Source of the DNA: Trachythela sp. YZ-2020
Taxonomy: Eukaryota; Cnidaria; Anthozoa; Malacalcyonacea; Clavulariidae
NCBI GenBank assembly: GCA_016169945.1
Contig: JADLSH010000190.1
Span: forward strand, 1,426,001 to 1,490,000
Length of the DNA stretch: 64,000 nt
Direction: 5' to 3'
Below, piece by piece: positions 37,301 to 46,564 of this stretch; the stretch's first letter is position 1, and each line of letters begins with the position of its first letter. Made by a program: the position numbers and the translations under genes. The notes under the pieces were generated by a model. It was not told where the DNA came from and ran no database searches. It worked only from the letters and a program-made list of their open reading frames with translations.

Positions 37301-39144
37301 CTCTATGATAACTCTAAATGAGGCAGCAGAATCATTTTTACATATTCCCCAAGCGCATCTACGGGTGACTACCATAATTTCTAAAATATACACTCACGAT
37401 GTTTACAGTAGCTTTTGTCGATAGAAACTATACGGTTTTCGTTATAACTTGATAATAGCCACTAGAACGTTTGCGCAACAAGCTAATCTGACGCTCTCAT
37501 ATACGCACTTCCTTTCTTGATTAACCACGCAATGACAAGAGGTTTGTTCTTTAGACATAAGTGCATGGATTTATATCATATTTTATAATCTGTAGCTTTG
37601 CATACTATTCCTGTTAAAGAAAAAAGCTAACCGTATAGTTAATATAGTGCCGCCATACAGCGCGTATACCCGTTTATACTTTGTACTCTCGCAAATGCAT
37701 TTTAAAAAATTTCGCAAACTTAGCACAAAAATTTGTAAGTTTGTGTTATCCTTCATGGGGTGATACAAAAAAAATTGGGAAAAAACGCATACTCCGGCGA
37801 AAAATGCCGTTTACTTTTACCTATTTTACTATATTTTTATTAAGGATCGCGGTTTGTTTGTCCGAGTACGCCCACGCATACCCCCCATTGATTTCCACGC
37901 CGAAGCTATGGATTGAAATCACACATTATTTCGGTAGTTCCCGCTTTATTATTTAACCATTTTTCAACAGTCTAATTTTAGCAGATAATGCTTTTCCTTG
38001 CGTACTAAACGAACTCATACTTGTTAGCGAAGTTCGAAATCCGAAATTTCCGAATCAAAATTTGAAATCCAAATCGAACTTCGGAAGTTGGTTACGTAAT
38101 TGGCAAGTTCACTGTTCACAACGCGAACTTGGGAACCGCGCGTTGCAAAGTGAGCTGAGATTATAACTACTATAAAGGCTCTGTAAAAATGAACTAAGGA
38201 CCGGCCAATGGGTCAAATATATATGTCACGAAAATGACATTTTAATGAGCAGGGAAACTTGATAATATATATTAGAAAGGTCTAGAGAAACGTATAGTGT
38301 ATAGTTCTGAAGTATTTAATATTTATAATATTTTATGCTTACCATATTATTATAAATGCTCACAGCGATTAGGCTAGCATTTCGCAATCTCAACCAATGA
38401 AATTCGTTTAGAAAAATTATTGGAAAATTTGGCAGTGAATTCTTGGACGTGCAGAGCATGTTACAACAATGTACAACAATTCTACAACATTTTGTAACAG
38501 TGAGCAGGCTTGTTAACCAAACGCCACACTTGCCACACATGGCATTTTATAATTACATTATTTTAATATTATTAACATAAATTCGCAATGCGACAAGCGT
38601 GATAAATACTGTATTAATGGCATATATTCTGGTGTGTAAAAGTATTTAAATATATTAATTAAAAACTCTATCATAATTACCCAAGACCATTAAATTGTGC
38701 TTCACAGTCGAAGACAGAAAATTCCATAGATTATTCGCGTTCTTTCCCCCCAGTTCCTACAGGCAACTTCTTAGGCTGTATAGCATTCTATCGTATCGTA
38801 TGACCTCGGTATCGCTGAATCGTAAGTTCGTTTTTAACACTCCCAATGTGTCCGTGTCTGAACCTGAACTTTTGTTACTGTATTTACTATTTAGGACATA
38901 AAGACATTGAATTTTTAAGCCCTTGAAAGCGGGAGACGGGAGTAGCGTTGTTCTAATGAATTAATATCAGAGAAATAAATAACGCAGTGGCTTTTATACC
39001 TTTATACGACAAAAGTAATTACACTATATATATATAGTACACAACAAACTGAAACATGTCTTACCCATCTGGTAGCAAGCTCGTCGATTTAGCTTTTATC
39101 ACAAAGGTTAAAAACACCAATACGCATAACTGTACAATATTCAT
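19385..39144 (-). CDS. Giant single-pass receptor: EGF, Sushi, Ig, GCC2/GCC3, NPxY tail
   Basis: Modelled with 14 exons: 39065-39144, 32022-32131, 30579-30674, 30328-30459, 29961-30086, 29430-29603, 28630-28806, 27061-28358, 25785-25926, 21811-25572, 21066-21236, 20639-20809, 20188-20373, 19385-19947. All phases close; 2395 residues. Order: signal peptide (1-22); Tyr/Trp-rich EMI-like half (27-63); EGF (64-95); two EGFs of calcium-binding type (DVNEC, DHDEC; 96-181); two Sushi/CCP domains (182-298); EGF (299-335); an unassigned region; a 3.76-kb exon with heptad-like helices, a Cys-rich patch, a furin-type RKRR site near 1447 and two Ig domains (about 22.9-22.37 kb); two GCC2/GCC3 Cys repeats (2033-2146); a membrane segment split between exons 13 and 14; a basic stop-transfer RRRR; a tail with one NPGY, one NPMY and three NPLY motifs. 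NPxY motifs recruit PTB or endocytic adaptors in known receptors. The ligand is unknown. The link from the signal-peptide exon to exon 2 across 6.9 kb is the weakest point; the rest is well supported. Confidence 0.82.
20416..20552. mobile_element. MITE, family A, copy 2, right end lost
   Basis: Begins GGGTACGTTTACACGCCGCG and follows the family A interior (AAAAATACGTGGCAAACGTC, GACATCATCAACTGAAAATA) up to the second arm, then diverges. It lies in the receptor intron between exons 12 and 13. Confidence 0.7.
21512..21700 (+). mobile_element. tRNA-derived SINE, copy 2
   Basis: GGTGGTAGTCATGCGGTTAG and GCGCGCTGCCCCTTACCTCTG resemble the A-box half of the SINE head. The tail block CGAGGGTTTTTCTCTGGGTA follows. 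Lies in the receptor intron between exons 10 and 11. Confidence 0.55.
25997..27030 (-). repeat. 80-bp tandem array, 13 units, in receptor intron 8
   Basis: The block GCTGYCRTGGTTTGTGTCTG starts at 26021 and recurs every 80 bp exactly to 26981. On the transcribed strand each unit reads GATATCTTTTTCAGGTAGTT, a polypyrimidine tract plus CAG|GTAG. Units fall into at least two subtypes (GTAGGGGTTAAG versus GTGGTGGTCCAG). The array fills almost the whole 1.13-kb intron. A partial unit sits at about 25727-25760 on the other side of exon 9. Confidence 0.95.
28434..28580 (+). mobile_element. tRNA-derived SINE, copy 3, degraded
   Basis: GTTGGTGGCAGTATATGTGC, ATTCCTGTAATATGCTGTTG and AAGAGTGCTTCCACTTTTAC align with the SINE copy at 32.3 kb. 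Lies in the receptor intron between exons 7 and 8. Confidence 0.6.
29142..29361. mobile_element. MITE, family E, in receptor intron
   Basis: Terminal inverted repeat of about 20 bp: left AAATGACTAGAAGGGCCACT, right in reverse complement AAATGACCAGAAGGGCCACT. The interior has TCTGGCCA motifs in both orientations. Non-coding, about 220 bp. Confidence 0.7.
30108..30165. repeat. (GTTT)n microsatellite
   Basis: About 13 uninterrupted GTTT units, followed by degenerate ones. Lies in the receptor intron between exons 4 and 5. Confidence 0.9.
30890..31950 (-). repeat. 12-bp minisatellite (TTAGGTGGTTGG)n in receptor intron 2
   Basis: About 1.05 kb, roughly 80 units of CCACCTAACCAA on the plus strand, with occasional CCATCT variants, one 8-bp unit at about 31418 and a 1-nt insertion near 31460. 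The left and right edges are degenerate (CAGCCAGC-type). The transcribed strand is G-rich with regularly spaced GG pairs, so two-tier G-quadruplexes or R-loops are possible. The long open frames reading WLVR or GGWL repeats are artefacts of the period being a multiple of three. Confidence 0.95.
32285..32460 (+). mobile_element. tRNA-derived SINE, copy 4, best preserved
   Basis: GTTGGCACAGTGGTTAGCGC (A-box half), GCGCCTTTCACCTCTGCGAC, then GGGTTTGATTCCTGCAATAT (B box), followed by the TAAGAAGAGTGCTTCCAGTT tail block. Confidence 0.75.
32606..33190 (-). mobile_element. tRNA-derived SINE, copy 5, split by a hAT-like insertion
   Basis: The tail block (GGAGTACCCGGAGAAAACCC, minus copy) lies at 32640-32675 and the tRNA-like head (GAGGTGAAAGGCAAGTGCGC) at 33157-33176. 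The element at 32775-33151 interrupts it. Confidence 0.7.
32775..33151. mobile_element. Non-autonomous hAT-like element inserted in a SINE
   Basis: The ends are CAGGGCCTTTTTTAA and TTAAAAAAGGCCCTG, a near-perfect 15-bp inverted repeat. They are flanked by CCTTAGAA on the left and CCTTAGAG on the right, an 8-bp duplication with one change. CAGGG termini and 8-bp target duplications are typical of hAT transposons. The interior is C-rich at both ends and has no transposase. Confidence 0.75.
33305..33385 (-). mobile_element. tRNA-like SINE head (second SINE family)
   Basis: On the minus strand GGACTCTGTAGCTCAGTTGG contains a good A box, and GCAGTTCGATTCCTG a good B box. D-, anticodon- and T-arms can be drawn, but the acceptor stem has two mismatches and the anticodon stem one. 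I therefore take it as a tRNA-derived SINE and not a working tRNA gene. Confidence 0.6.
34262..34536. mobile_element. Long foldback hairpin element
   Basis: Inner arms 34308-34402 and 34426-34520 are about 95 bp each and match except for a single-base indel, with a 23-nt loop. Outer 15-bp arms CGAATCGCGAAATTC and GAATTTCGCGATTCG extend it, with about 31 nt extra in the left arm. No coding content. Confidence 0.8.
34545..34640. repeat. Two tandem copies of a roughly 56-bp unit
   Basis: CGCGCGTCCTAATATATACTCCGCAATCC... and CGCGCGCCCTAATATACTCCGCAATCC..., each ending TATAACTCCCTCATAAA. They lie immediately right of the foldback element. Confidence 0.75.
36480..36570 (-). repeat. Dispersed repeat G, copy 1
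   Basis: Reverse complement of the segment at about 38002-38160: both share ACTTGTTA-GCGAAGTTCGAA, TCCGAATCAAAATTTGAAA and AGTGAGCTGA. Confidence 0.55.
38002..38160 (+). repeat. Dispersed repeat G, copy 2
   Basis: Begins CGTACTAAACGAACTCATAC and shares blocks with the inverted copy at 36480-36570, with extra internal sequence. Confidence 0.55.
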
Positions 39145-40098
39145 CGTTTCAAATGCGCAGTTTTTTCGATGGATAAATACAAACGTTTTACCGGCGACTC
39201 GTACACCTCATCGCACACCAGTAATATGCACGTAATACGCACTGACTAGATCGGCCACATATGGATATATAGTGTTAAACCATATACTTAAAAGACTAGA
39301 ACTCGAGTTCCTATTGGCTGTTTCGGGTGGCGTGTCCAAGGCGTCAAAGGGTTGTCTGGTGGGTGTTGATGGATAGAGCACGACGTAGACTGTTCGCATC
39401 AGTAAATTGGATCATTCAGGATGACATATGAACTGCGGGAAATAGTTAAATCTTATTTTAGTGCGCTTTTAAAAGTTACAAAGCAAGTCTACTTGACTAT
39501 TTCTTGTAAAATTTACGATTGTTTTGTTTACAGAAGAACATGTGCGCGGTTTTATATGAAATATGGATGAATATGGGCCAATATGGGACCACCTGCTCTG
39601 ATGATATGGCATGATCTTGTTCAACCAATCACACGAGGTTGCCGATCACATGCAGCGAGTCAAGAAGTAATTAACATAAAACATTAACGGTTCTCAGATT
39701 CTCTCACTGCATGATCTCAAAGATATGTCTGAATTGTGCATCGCTGTTTTATTCCCATGTTAAAGACAAATTTTAGTATCAGTATATCAGACCTATCAGT
39801 AAATGAGCTTATTATTAAAAATAATAAAAAGATTTTGTTAATATATTTAGACGATCTTAATGTCATCTTAATGGCTTTTTTAGGGTCTTTAGACTTTGCG
39901 TGTATGTCATGCAGTTGTCATTTGTTCAGCTGTATTAATAGCAAGATATTTTGTAAAGTTCCAAATTACTGTTTCATCGTTTGTCAACTTTCAGTAAAGA
40001 TATTTGTCAGATGTTAGCTATAGTCATGAACTGAGTACGGGAAAATATTAGTAGTAAGTTATAGTAACCTCATCTGGAACCTCTCTACTGCAAACAGC

Positions 40099-40178
40099 CA
40101 ACCTTGTTCCCAGGCTTTTTCCTCTTAGGGAGATTTCTTCTAGCCTCCTTAAGAGGAAAAAGCCTGGGAACGAGGTTG
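40099..40178. repeat. Hairpin with nearly perfect 29-bp arms
   Basis: CAACCTTGTTCCCAGGCTTTTTCC and its complement GGAAAAAGCCTGGGAACGAGGTTG, extended by CTCTTA/TAAGAG, are separated by 22 nt. One G-T type mismatch. Likely a minimal inverted-repeat transposon. Confidence 0.75.
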
Positions 40179-40459
40179 CCAAACAGCTGACTTTTTAACA
40201 ATTCCTCAATCGCCTCATCAACAAAATTTCGCGCAATGATTCATGGGAATGCTCTAAGCAAGAACAATCGAGAGTGAAACTGAATAGACGCCTGGTTATG
40301 ACTTATGACACAATTTAGCACCTGCTTTATGTATTGAGATCGAGATGATAAAAAGGTTCAGGCTTTGTTCAGTCAGATTTTATAACTTATGTGAATGGAA
40401 CTTTATATGAAGGGTTTGTTGCTTGTTCGTAATAATTTTATATCAATTCACTATAAAAC

Positions 40460-40575
40460 ACTATCGTGCAACAGATGGTGGTCAACCTGCAGTTATCAGA
40501 GTGAGAAAATAACGTTAATTCTTAAAATTATATGTAGTGGTCTTGACTCTTGTATTTGCTGGCAAATAAATAGAC
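40460..40575 (-). repeat. Dispersed repeat, family F copy
   Basis: GCAACAGATGGTGGTCAACC and GCAGTTATCAGAGTGAGAAA, ending GCAAATAAATAGAC, is the reverse complement of the block order seen at 6590-6722 and 42820-42945. Confidence 0.5.
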
Positions 40576-40773
40576 GCGAGGGATGTAGTTTAATTTTCTT
40601 GCCCCTATAATTGTCAACATTTCTGAAGTTGACCTCGAGTCAGACCTTTTGTCTTTTCTGGACTATTTCACTTTGAATGCACTTTACGAGTACCTACTTC
40701 AGTAAAATATCATATTTCCCATATCAATATATAACGACAATTAACAATCAGTAGTGTCAAATATCATGCAGCC

Positions 40774-43700
40774 ATGCAGACGTTAATAACCACAGCAACC
40801 ATCGTGAACTCACTGACCCTTTTAGTGACCACATTCACATTGTATTCGAGTATTTACCGTATCTACGATCTATCTAAACCGAATTTCGGTGATCAGAGCA
40901 ACAATATGTCTTCAACTATATTCACAAGCAATACTTTGCCTTCGGACGAGCGACTTATGGCTACAGTTGGCAATGGGTTTCTGGCAACGAGAGTTTTCAG
41001 TCATTCTGTATTTGTAAGCGGAGTTTACAATGGCCGCCGACGCGAGCCTAGCCATCGAGCAAGAGTGCCATCGACCGCCGCTATACGCATGTCACTTGAA
41101 GACGGGGTTGTCGCCACAAGCACAACGTACTCTTTAGATGTTCAGAAAGGTGTATTTACCCATCGCATCGAAGGAATTGGATTTATTGTAGAGGAATTAA
41201 TATATGCACATAGGAAACTACAGAATCTGCTTGTAGTTGAAATAAGGGTAGCAAATTCGCAAGACGAAGCGTTAAAGATTGTTCTGTCTGCTACAAAAGG
41301 CAACAAAAGCAAAGATTTAGACTTCACTGAAGTTCCGAAAGCGAAACTTCCCCCGGAGAGCTCAGACCTTCAAGCAAAATATGGAGTTATAAATACGACT
41401 GAGGAAGCGAATAGCGAAAGAGTTGGTGTTGCTGTCGTTTGGACTAAAGTCCCCGAGACACTAATCATTCAACCAAAAACCAATCAAACATTTTATTTTG
41501 TGACTGCAATTGTCTCAACTTTGAATACGGTTGGCTATTTGGAAAGTGCTTTCAGTTGTCACGAACAAGCTACGATGCTTGCAAAGGCTGATGGTCTGTT
41601 GGCCGCGCATACGGAGGCATGGGCCGAGCTTTGGCAACAGTCTGGAGTCGAGGTTAAGGGAGACTTGAAGTTAGCGCAAGCAGTTCATGGCAGCTTGTAC
41701 TATATACTTAGGTAACCGTTACGAAGTCATGGGTTGGTTTAGGTCTTTGTTCATGCTTGTTCCTGCCATGACCTCCACGTTTGAGAGATATTTGTTAGGT
41801 AGTTCAGACACAATCCATGGCAGCTTATTGTATATAATACTACCTACACTGGACCACCACGTTTGAGATATCTTTTTCAGGTAGTTCAGACACAAACCAC
41901 GGCAGCTTATTATAGAATACTACCTACACTGGACCTCCACGTTTGAGAGATCTTTTTTAGGTAGTTCAGACACAATCCACGGCAGCTTATTGTATAGAAT
42001 ACTACCTACACTGGACCCCCACGTTTGAGATATCTTTTTTAGGTAGTTCAGACACGAACCACGGCAGCTTATTGTAGAATACTACCTACACTGGACCACC
42101 ACGTTTGAGATATCTTTTTCAGGTAGTTCAGACACAAACCACGGCAGCTTATTGTAGAATACTATATACACTGGACCACCACGTTTGAGATATCTTTTTC
42201 AGGTAGTTCAGACACAAACCACGGCAGCTTATTGTAGAATACTACCTACACTGGACCACCACGTTTGAGATATCTTTTTCAGGTAGTTCAGACACAACCA
42301 CGACAGCTTATTGTAGAATACTACTTACACTGGACCTATGCATGTTTCAGATAGAACATTAATTTATTTGATGAAAATTATTTTCTTACTTCAGTTCCAT
42401 TCGTTCGTCATGGCCATATGGACTGAGTCCAGGCAGTCTATCCAGTAATGACTATTGGGGACACTCGTTCTGGGACACAGAGACATGGATGTATCCCACA
42501 TTACTCATGTTGTACCCAGAGATTGCTCGCAGTCTTTTGTTGTACAGGTTTCAGCGCATGAACGCGGCGAGGGAGAATGCCAAGAATCATAATGTGTCGG
42601 GTAGGTTGTGAGTGGAAAGAATATCTATCATGGAAAGGAAGAATTGTGACTGAGATTGGCCTGTTTATACTAGAAATGGACGCATTCATGAGTGAACAAA
42701 AGACGAACTAGCTAGAATAGAGCGATCTATACTGACAATGGTTCTGGGAACAAAATCATGTCTGATATTTTCCGGAGAGTTCGTCTAATGCCGTATTTAT
42801 ATACATAGACGGATCAAGTCTATTTATTTCCGCAAAATAAAAGACTACTACATATAATGAAAAGAAGTAACATTATTTTAATTCTGATAACGGCCGATTG
42901 ACCACCATCTGCTGCAAGATAGTGCTTAGTGAAACTCACCAATAATTTTTTTTAATCAGCTTTATTGGACATACATATAAAAGGCTACATAATATTATAC
43001 AAACAAAGAAAATTACAGGGTATACGTCCAATGGGGCTAGCGCAAACGGGACAACGAGACCCATGCAGGGCACCACCCCTATAAAACTAAACTAGTGAAA
43101 ACAAACTTATATTGACTATACAGAATATATACTACTTCGGACTTAAGTACGGTGACAGGGGCAGTCTCTATGAGCGACCAAGTACATGTAATATCTACAA
43201 TGATGAGCACATGTTAAGAAGTAAATAGATAGGTAAATAATAAACAAAAATTTTCTTTATCAATTATTTCCAGGCACGATGTTTCCATGGGAAAGTGCAT
43301 TCACAGGCTGTCCAGTCTGTCCCGAAGAAGTCTATTCTAATTACGAAATTCATGTAAATGGCGATATTGGTTTTGCTGTTGAACAGTATTGGATGACGAC
43401 ACATGACCAAGAATGGCTGAATGAAGTCGGGATTCCTTTGATAAGCGGCATTGCGGAATTCTGGGCCAGCCGTGTGACGTATGATGACGTAGCAAACGAT
43501 TACGTCATCAACGCTGTGATGTGCCCGGATGAATACCATTCTAACGTTAATAACTCCGCATTTACGAACGCGGTTGCTAAGCGAAATCTCGAGTTCGCGA
43601 GCAAGGTTGTGCCATCCGCGCCCGCAAGTTGGTTAGACATTGCACAGCGGTTGCGCATCCCATACGACACCGCGCTTCGGTACCATCCGGAATATGACGG

Positions 43701-44322
43701 ATACAATTTAAACGTCACTGTCAAGCAGGCCGATGTTATTTTACTTGGCTACCCTTTGATATTTAACATGACCCAAGAAGTGCGGAAAAATGACCTTGTT
43801 ATCTACGAACCACGAACGGATCCCGACGGGCCGGCGATGACTAAAGCGATGTTCGCTATTGGTTGGTTAGAACTCGGAGACGCCCGTAATGCGTCGGCGT
43901 CGTTTCGTGAGAGCTACAAAAACGTGCGCGAGCCTTTCAAGGTCTGGACCGAATACCCATCAGGCGATGGGGCTGTAAATTTTATCACCGGAATGGGCGG
44001 CTTCCTACAAGCAGTTATCTTCGGATACGGAGGTTTACGATTACATCCCGATGAAATCCGATTGAATCCGAAACTCCCCGAAAACGTGACTGAATTGCGT
44101 GTTCGCGGTTTGCACTATCGAGGTAACGTGATTGATTTGAGCATTGGTTCATCTCAAAGTGAGATTTGTGTGAGATCTGCCGACATTGAAGCGAGGTTAC
44201 TGCTGTTGCAAGTTGTGGAGAGCGGGCATGAATTTTACTTGGATGTTGGTACAACAGTTACCTTCCAGAATGGCGATGTTGTTGTTAGAGAGTATGAACA
44301 AAACATGATGGTGGCACATTGA
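40774..44322 (+). CDS. PGGHG: Protein-glucosylgalactosylhydroxylysine glucosidase (GH65)
   Basis: Three exons, 40774-41711, 42395-42600 and 43274-44322, phases 2 and 1, give 730 residues (human PGGHG/ATHL1 is of similar size). The enzyme removes glucose from glucosylgalactosyl-hydroxylysine of collagens. Hallmarks: LPSDERLMATVGNGFLATRV and VSGVYNGRR at the N-terminus; YWGHSFWDTETWMYP in exon 2; PWESAFTG; EIHVNGDI; CPDEYHSNVNN with the proposed general-acid Glu at about 468; VKQADVILLGYP; GPAMT; EPFKVWTE; GAVNFITGMGGFLQAVIFG. Residues 3-30 are hydrophobic and could be a signal anchor. An in-frame Met45 (40906) would instead give a soluble protein starting like the known family, so the start is uncertain. 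Intron 1 is filled with the 80-bp repeat. Confidence 0.95.
41798..42345 (+). repeat. 80-bp tandem array, 7 units, in PGGHG intron 1
   Basis: GGTAGTTCAGACACAA recurs at 41798, 41880, 41960, 42042, 42122, 42202 and 42282, period 80-82 bp. It is the same unit as at 26-27 kb but on the opposite genomic strand, so it is again in the sense direction of its host gene. Units carry ATATCTTTTTCAGGTAGTT or close variants. Confidence 0.95.
42620..42945 (+). repeat. Dispersed repeats in PGGHG intron 2
   Basis: CTAGCTAGAATA...ATCTATAC-GACAATGGTTCTGG...CATG near 42707-42770 resembles TUFM intron 3 at about 16424-16490. It is followed at about 42820-42945 by a family F copy (CTATTTATTTCCGCAAAATA ... GATTGACCACCATCTGCTGC). 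Confidence 0.5.
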
Positions 44323-44400
44323 CTGCTGTATAATTACTTAAAGTTACTAAAAATATTAAAATCCTTACGAGGCATAATTATTGTTGTATTGCTATGTAGT

Positions 44401-44406
44401 AATAAA
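44401..44406 (+). terminator. Candidate poly(A) signal of PGGHG
   Basis: AATAAA, about 80 bp after the PGGHG stop codon. Confidence 0.5.
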
Positions 44407-44929
44407 ATACCGAAATAATGACGTCGAAAATAAAACATTTTTAAGTATAATACTTTGAGTCCTCGGCAAACGGGATCATATGCACAAGCACTTCCAACAG
44501 TTTAAGTTTCCAATGGTACACAAAAGAGTAATGACCAATACGGTCGTTCAGATGTTATTAAGTTATTGGTACAACCAAACCAGTTCAGTAAATTTAACCC
44601 TTTTGCAGGACCCAACTTATATCTTAACCTTACATGTTTTTATACATATCGTATTGATGGAATATTCATGCATGGCATTTTAACTAACCAAAAGGGCAAT
44701 TAACGTTGTATTTATATATACTGACCTTAACTGTTCAGTACAAATTTGAGTTTTGCGGCTCTTCCAACTATTTTCGAACGCAAATTTAAGAAGATTTGTT
44801 CTTCTTCTCCGGTTCCAAGAGCATTTAATTCAAGCTCTTGTTGGCGAAGTACTGAAAGTTAAGACGACACGTCGCACATATTTGCATAAAGATTGATTGA
44901 TTAAAGAATGTTTAAACCAACCATGCATG

Positions 44930-45224
44930 GAGAACAGTAGGATTTTCAAAACAATGAAAAGACAATGGAACATTCCGATCACTGGATCATGACTGGATGG
45001 CCTACTGTTACAGACTTACAGTAAGCGTTAGGCGAAAGCCATTGGCAAAATACATTTACTATTTCTTTATACATGTACAGCTAGTTAGATAAAAGTTTAT
45101 GAAAGAATGAATATAATGCACTTGCATAGCAATTAGCATGGTAGTCAGTGGTGCCATCCACGATTCAGTGACAGTGATTAGAATGTTCCATTGTCTTTTT
45201 ATTGTTTGGAAAATCCTACTGTTC
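44930..45224. mobile_element. Inverted-repeat element, family H
   Basis: Arms of about 45 bp: GAGAACAGTAGGATTTTCAA... at the left, and its reverse complement ending ...AAAATCCTACTGTTC at the right. Both contain AATGAAAAGACAATGGAACA or its close variant. A single arm of the same family occurs at 57805-57850 in a DENR intron. Confidence 0.65.
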
Positions 45225-45524
45225 ACTCTTTATTTTATGTCTTTTGTTACGGCTTAGCTTATGCTTAGAGGCTTGTCCTTATGTCGACGTTTATGTTGCA
45301 CACTTCACTGCATTCCTTTGTTTTACCTTTTGTCTTTCCTTATGCTTGTGCTTATCTCACTCGTGTGAACTAGGCTTTAGCATTTATGAAAAGCTATTAA
45401 CTTGGCACCCTATAAAGCCATGCCAAGCACAAGTACATACTGCAAGACGTCTTTGAGAACAGAATAAGAGGACAGTGAACACGAGAAGAACTAGGGCCAA
45501 AAAAGTCGACCAACAATAAAAAAG

Positions 45525-46477
45525 ATGAACTATCCTTCGTACTTACTGCTGTTCTGCATTTTCGTCGCATTTCCAAACGTCACCACGATTCTCAGCTTCG
45601 AAGAGGCGAACGCCCGGCCATTTTACAACATAGCACACATGGTCAATAATCGAAATCAAATCGACGTTTGGCTAAACTACGGCGCCAATGCTATCGAAAA
45701 TGACGTCTCTTTCGCAAAAGATGGAACTCCTCAATATTTCTATCATGGCATACCCTGCGATGCTTTCAGAATCTGCAGTCGCTGGGACTATATAAAACCT
45801 TACATCGAAGCGGTTAGGGCAAGAACCGAGCCGGTGAGTCCAAAATTCAACCCTAAGTTTACTTTGATAATGTTTGATTTAAAAATTCGTGAGCTTGACA
45901 AAAACGTTTTGAGGTTTGCTGGTCGCAAATTTGTTGATATGGTGTTAATTCCATTGTTCAATAATACGTCTGGTAGGCTGAAAGCTATCCTAGCCGTGCA
46001 TTATAAAACTAAAATGACATTACAAAATGACTTTATAAAAGGAGTATTAGATCGCATAAATGAAACCAGTTCAGAAATACTGTTTAAGATTGGGTTCGAT
46101 GTTAAAATGTCAGATGCGCTGAATCAGAATCGCTTCAACGAATCCCCGTCGGTCATGTATGGTTAAGCGAAGGCGTAAGTAACTGGTTTATACCGTTTAT
46201 GCAATGGACTATAAAAGAAAAACTCGAAAAACTTGTCAAACAAAGGGATATGGCTGAAAATATAGAAAGTAAAGTATGCACGTGGACTGTTGACGAAAAA
46301 TGGACGATGAAATATTATCTTAAGACTGGCCTGGATGCGATTATCACGAATCATCCTCAGAATGTTAATAAGGCGATGACGGAGTTTAACAAGAGGTCCG
46401 ATGAAATGAAATTTCGGTTGGCAACATTGGATGATGACCCATTTACGAAATACGAGGGATTAAATAATGACTATTAG
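45525..46477 (+). pseudogene. Sphingomyelinase-D-like (SicTox-type phospholipase D) gene, frameshifted
   Basis: The first open frame (45525-46166, 213 residues) has a signal peptide (about 1-24). It shows the phospholipase-D-type GDPD barrel features known from spider dermonecrotic enzymes: AHMV with the first catalytic His (38), E-x-D metal ligands (58, 60), YHGIPCD with the second catalytic His (74), a cysteine pair (78, 84), and FDLK with the third acidic ligand (118). It stops at 46166. Family-like sequence resumes in another frame, with an ORF at 46199-46477 covering the C-terminal quarter. So a small indel lies close to 46150. This may be a real pseudogene, an allele, or an assembly error; no splice sites explain it. 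The family cleaves sphingomyelin or lysophospholipid head groups. Whether a venom or housekeeping enzyme is meant cannot be said. A candidate poly(A) signal follows at 46559. Confidence 0.8.
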
Positions 46478-46558
46478 GAAATTTGTAGTGACAATTGGTC
46501 CCGCACCTCAAATATATCGGTAAAAAGCTATGGCATTAGAATAATACTAAACTATTTC

Positions 46559-46564
46559 AAATAA
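46559..46564 (+). terminator. Candidate poly(A) signal of the SMase-D-like gene
   Basis: AATAAA about 85 bp after the last stop codon. Confidence 0.4.

Larger units (their letters stand above)
32132..39064. other. 6.9-kb first intron of the receptor gene, repeat-filled
   Basis: I found no conserved coding segment between the exon at 32022-32131 and the signal-peptide exon at 39065-39144. It holds two SINEs of the main family, a second tRNA-like SINE, a nested hAT-like element, a long foldback, and an inverted pair of dispersed repeats at 36.5 and 38.0 kb. A missing small exon encoding the first half of an EMI-like domain cannot be excluded. Confidence 0.5.
39145..40773. other. Divergent spacer between the receptor and PGGHG genes
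   Basis: Head-to-head spacer of about 1.6 kb. No gene seen. It contains a perfect hairpin at 40099-40178 and a dispersed family F copy at about 40460-40575. Confidence 0.45.
44323..45524. other. Spacer between PGGHG and the SMase-D-like gene
   Basis: No gene seen. Contains a candidate PGGHG poly(A) signal and an inverted-repeat element at 44930-45224. Confidence 0.45.
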
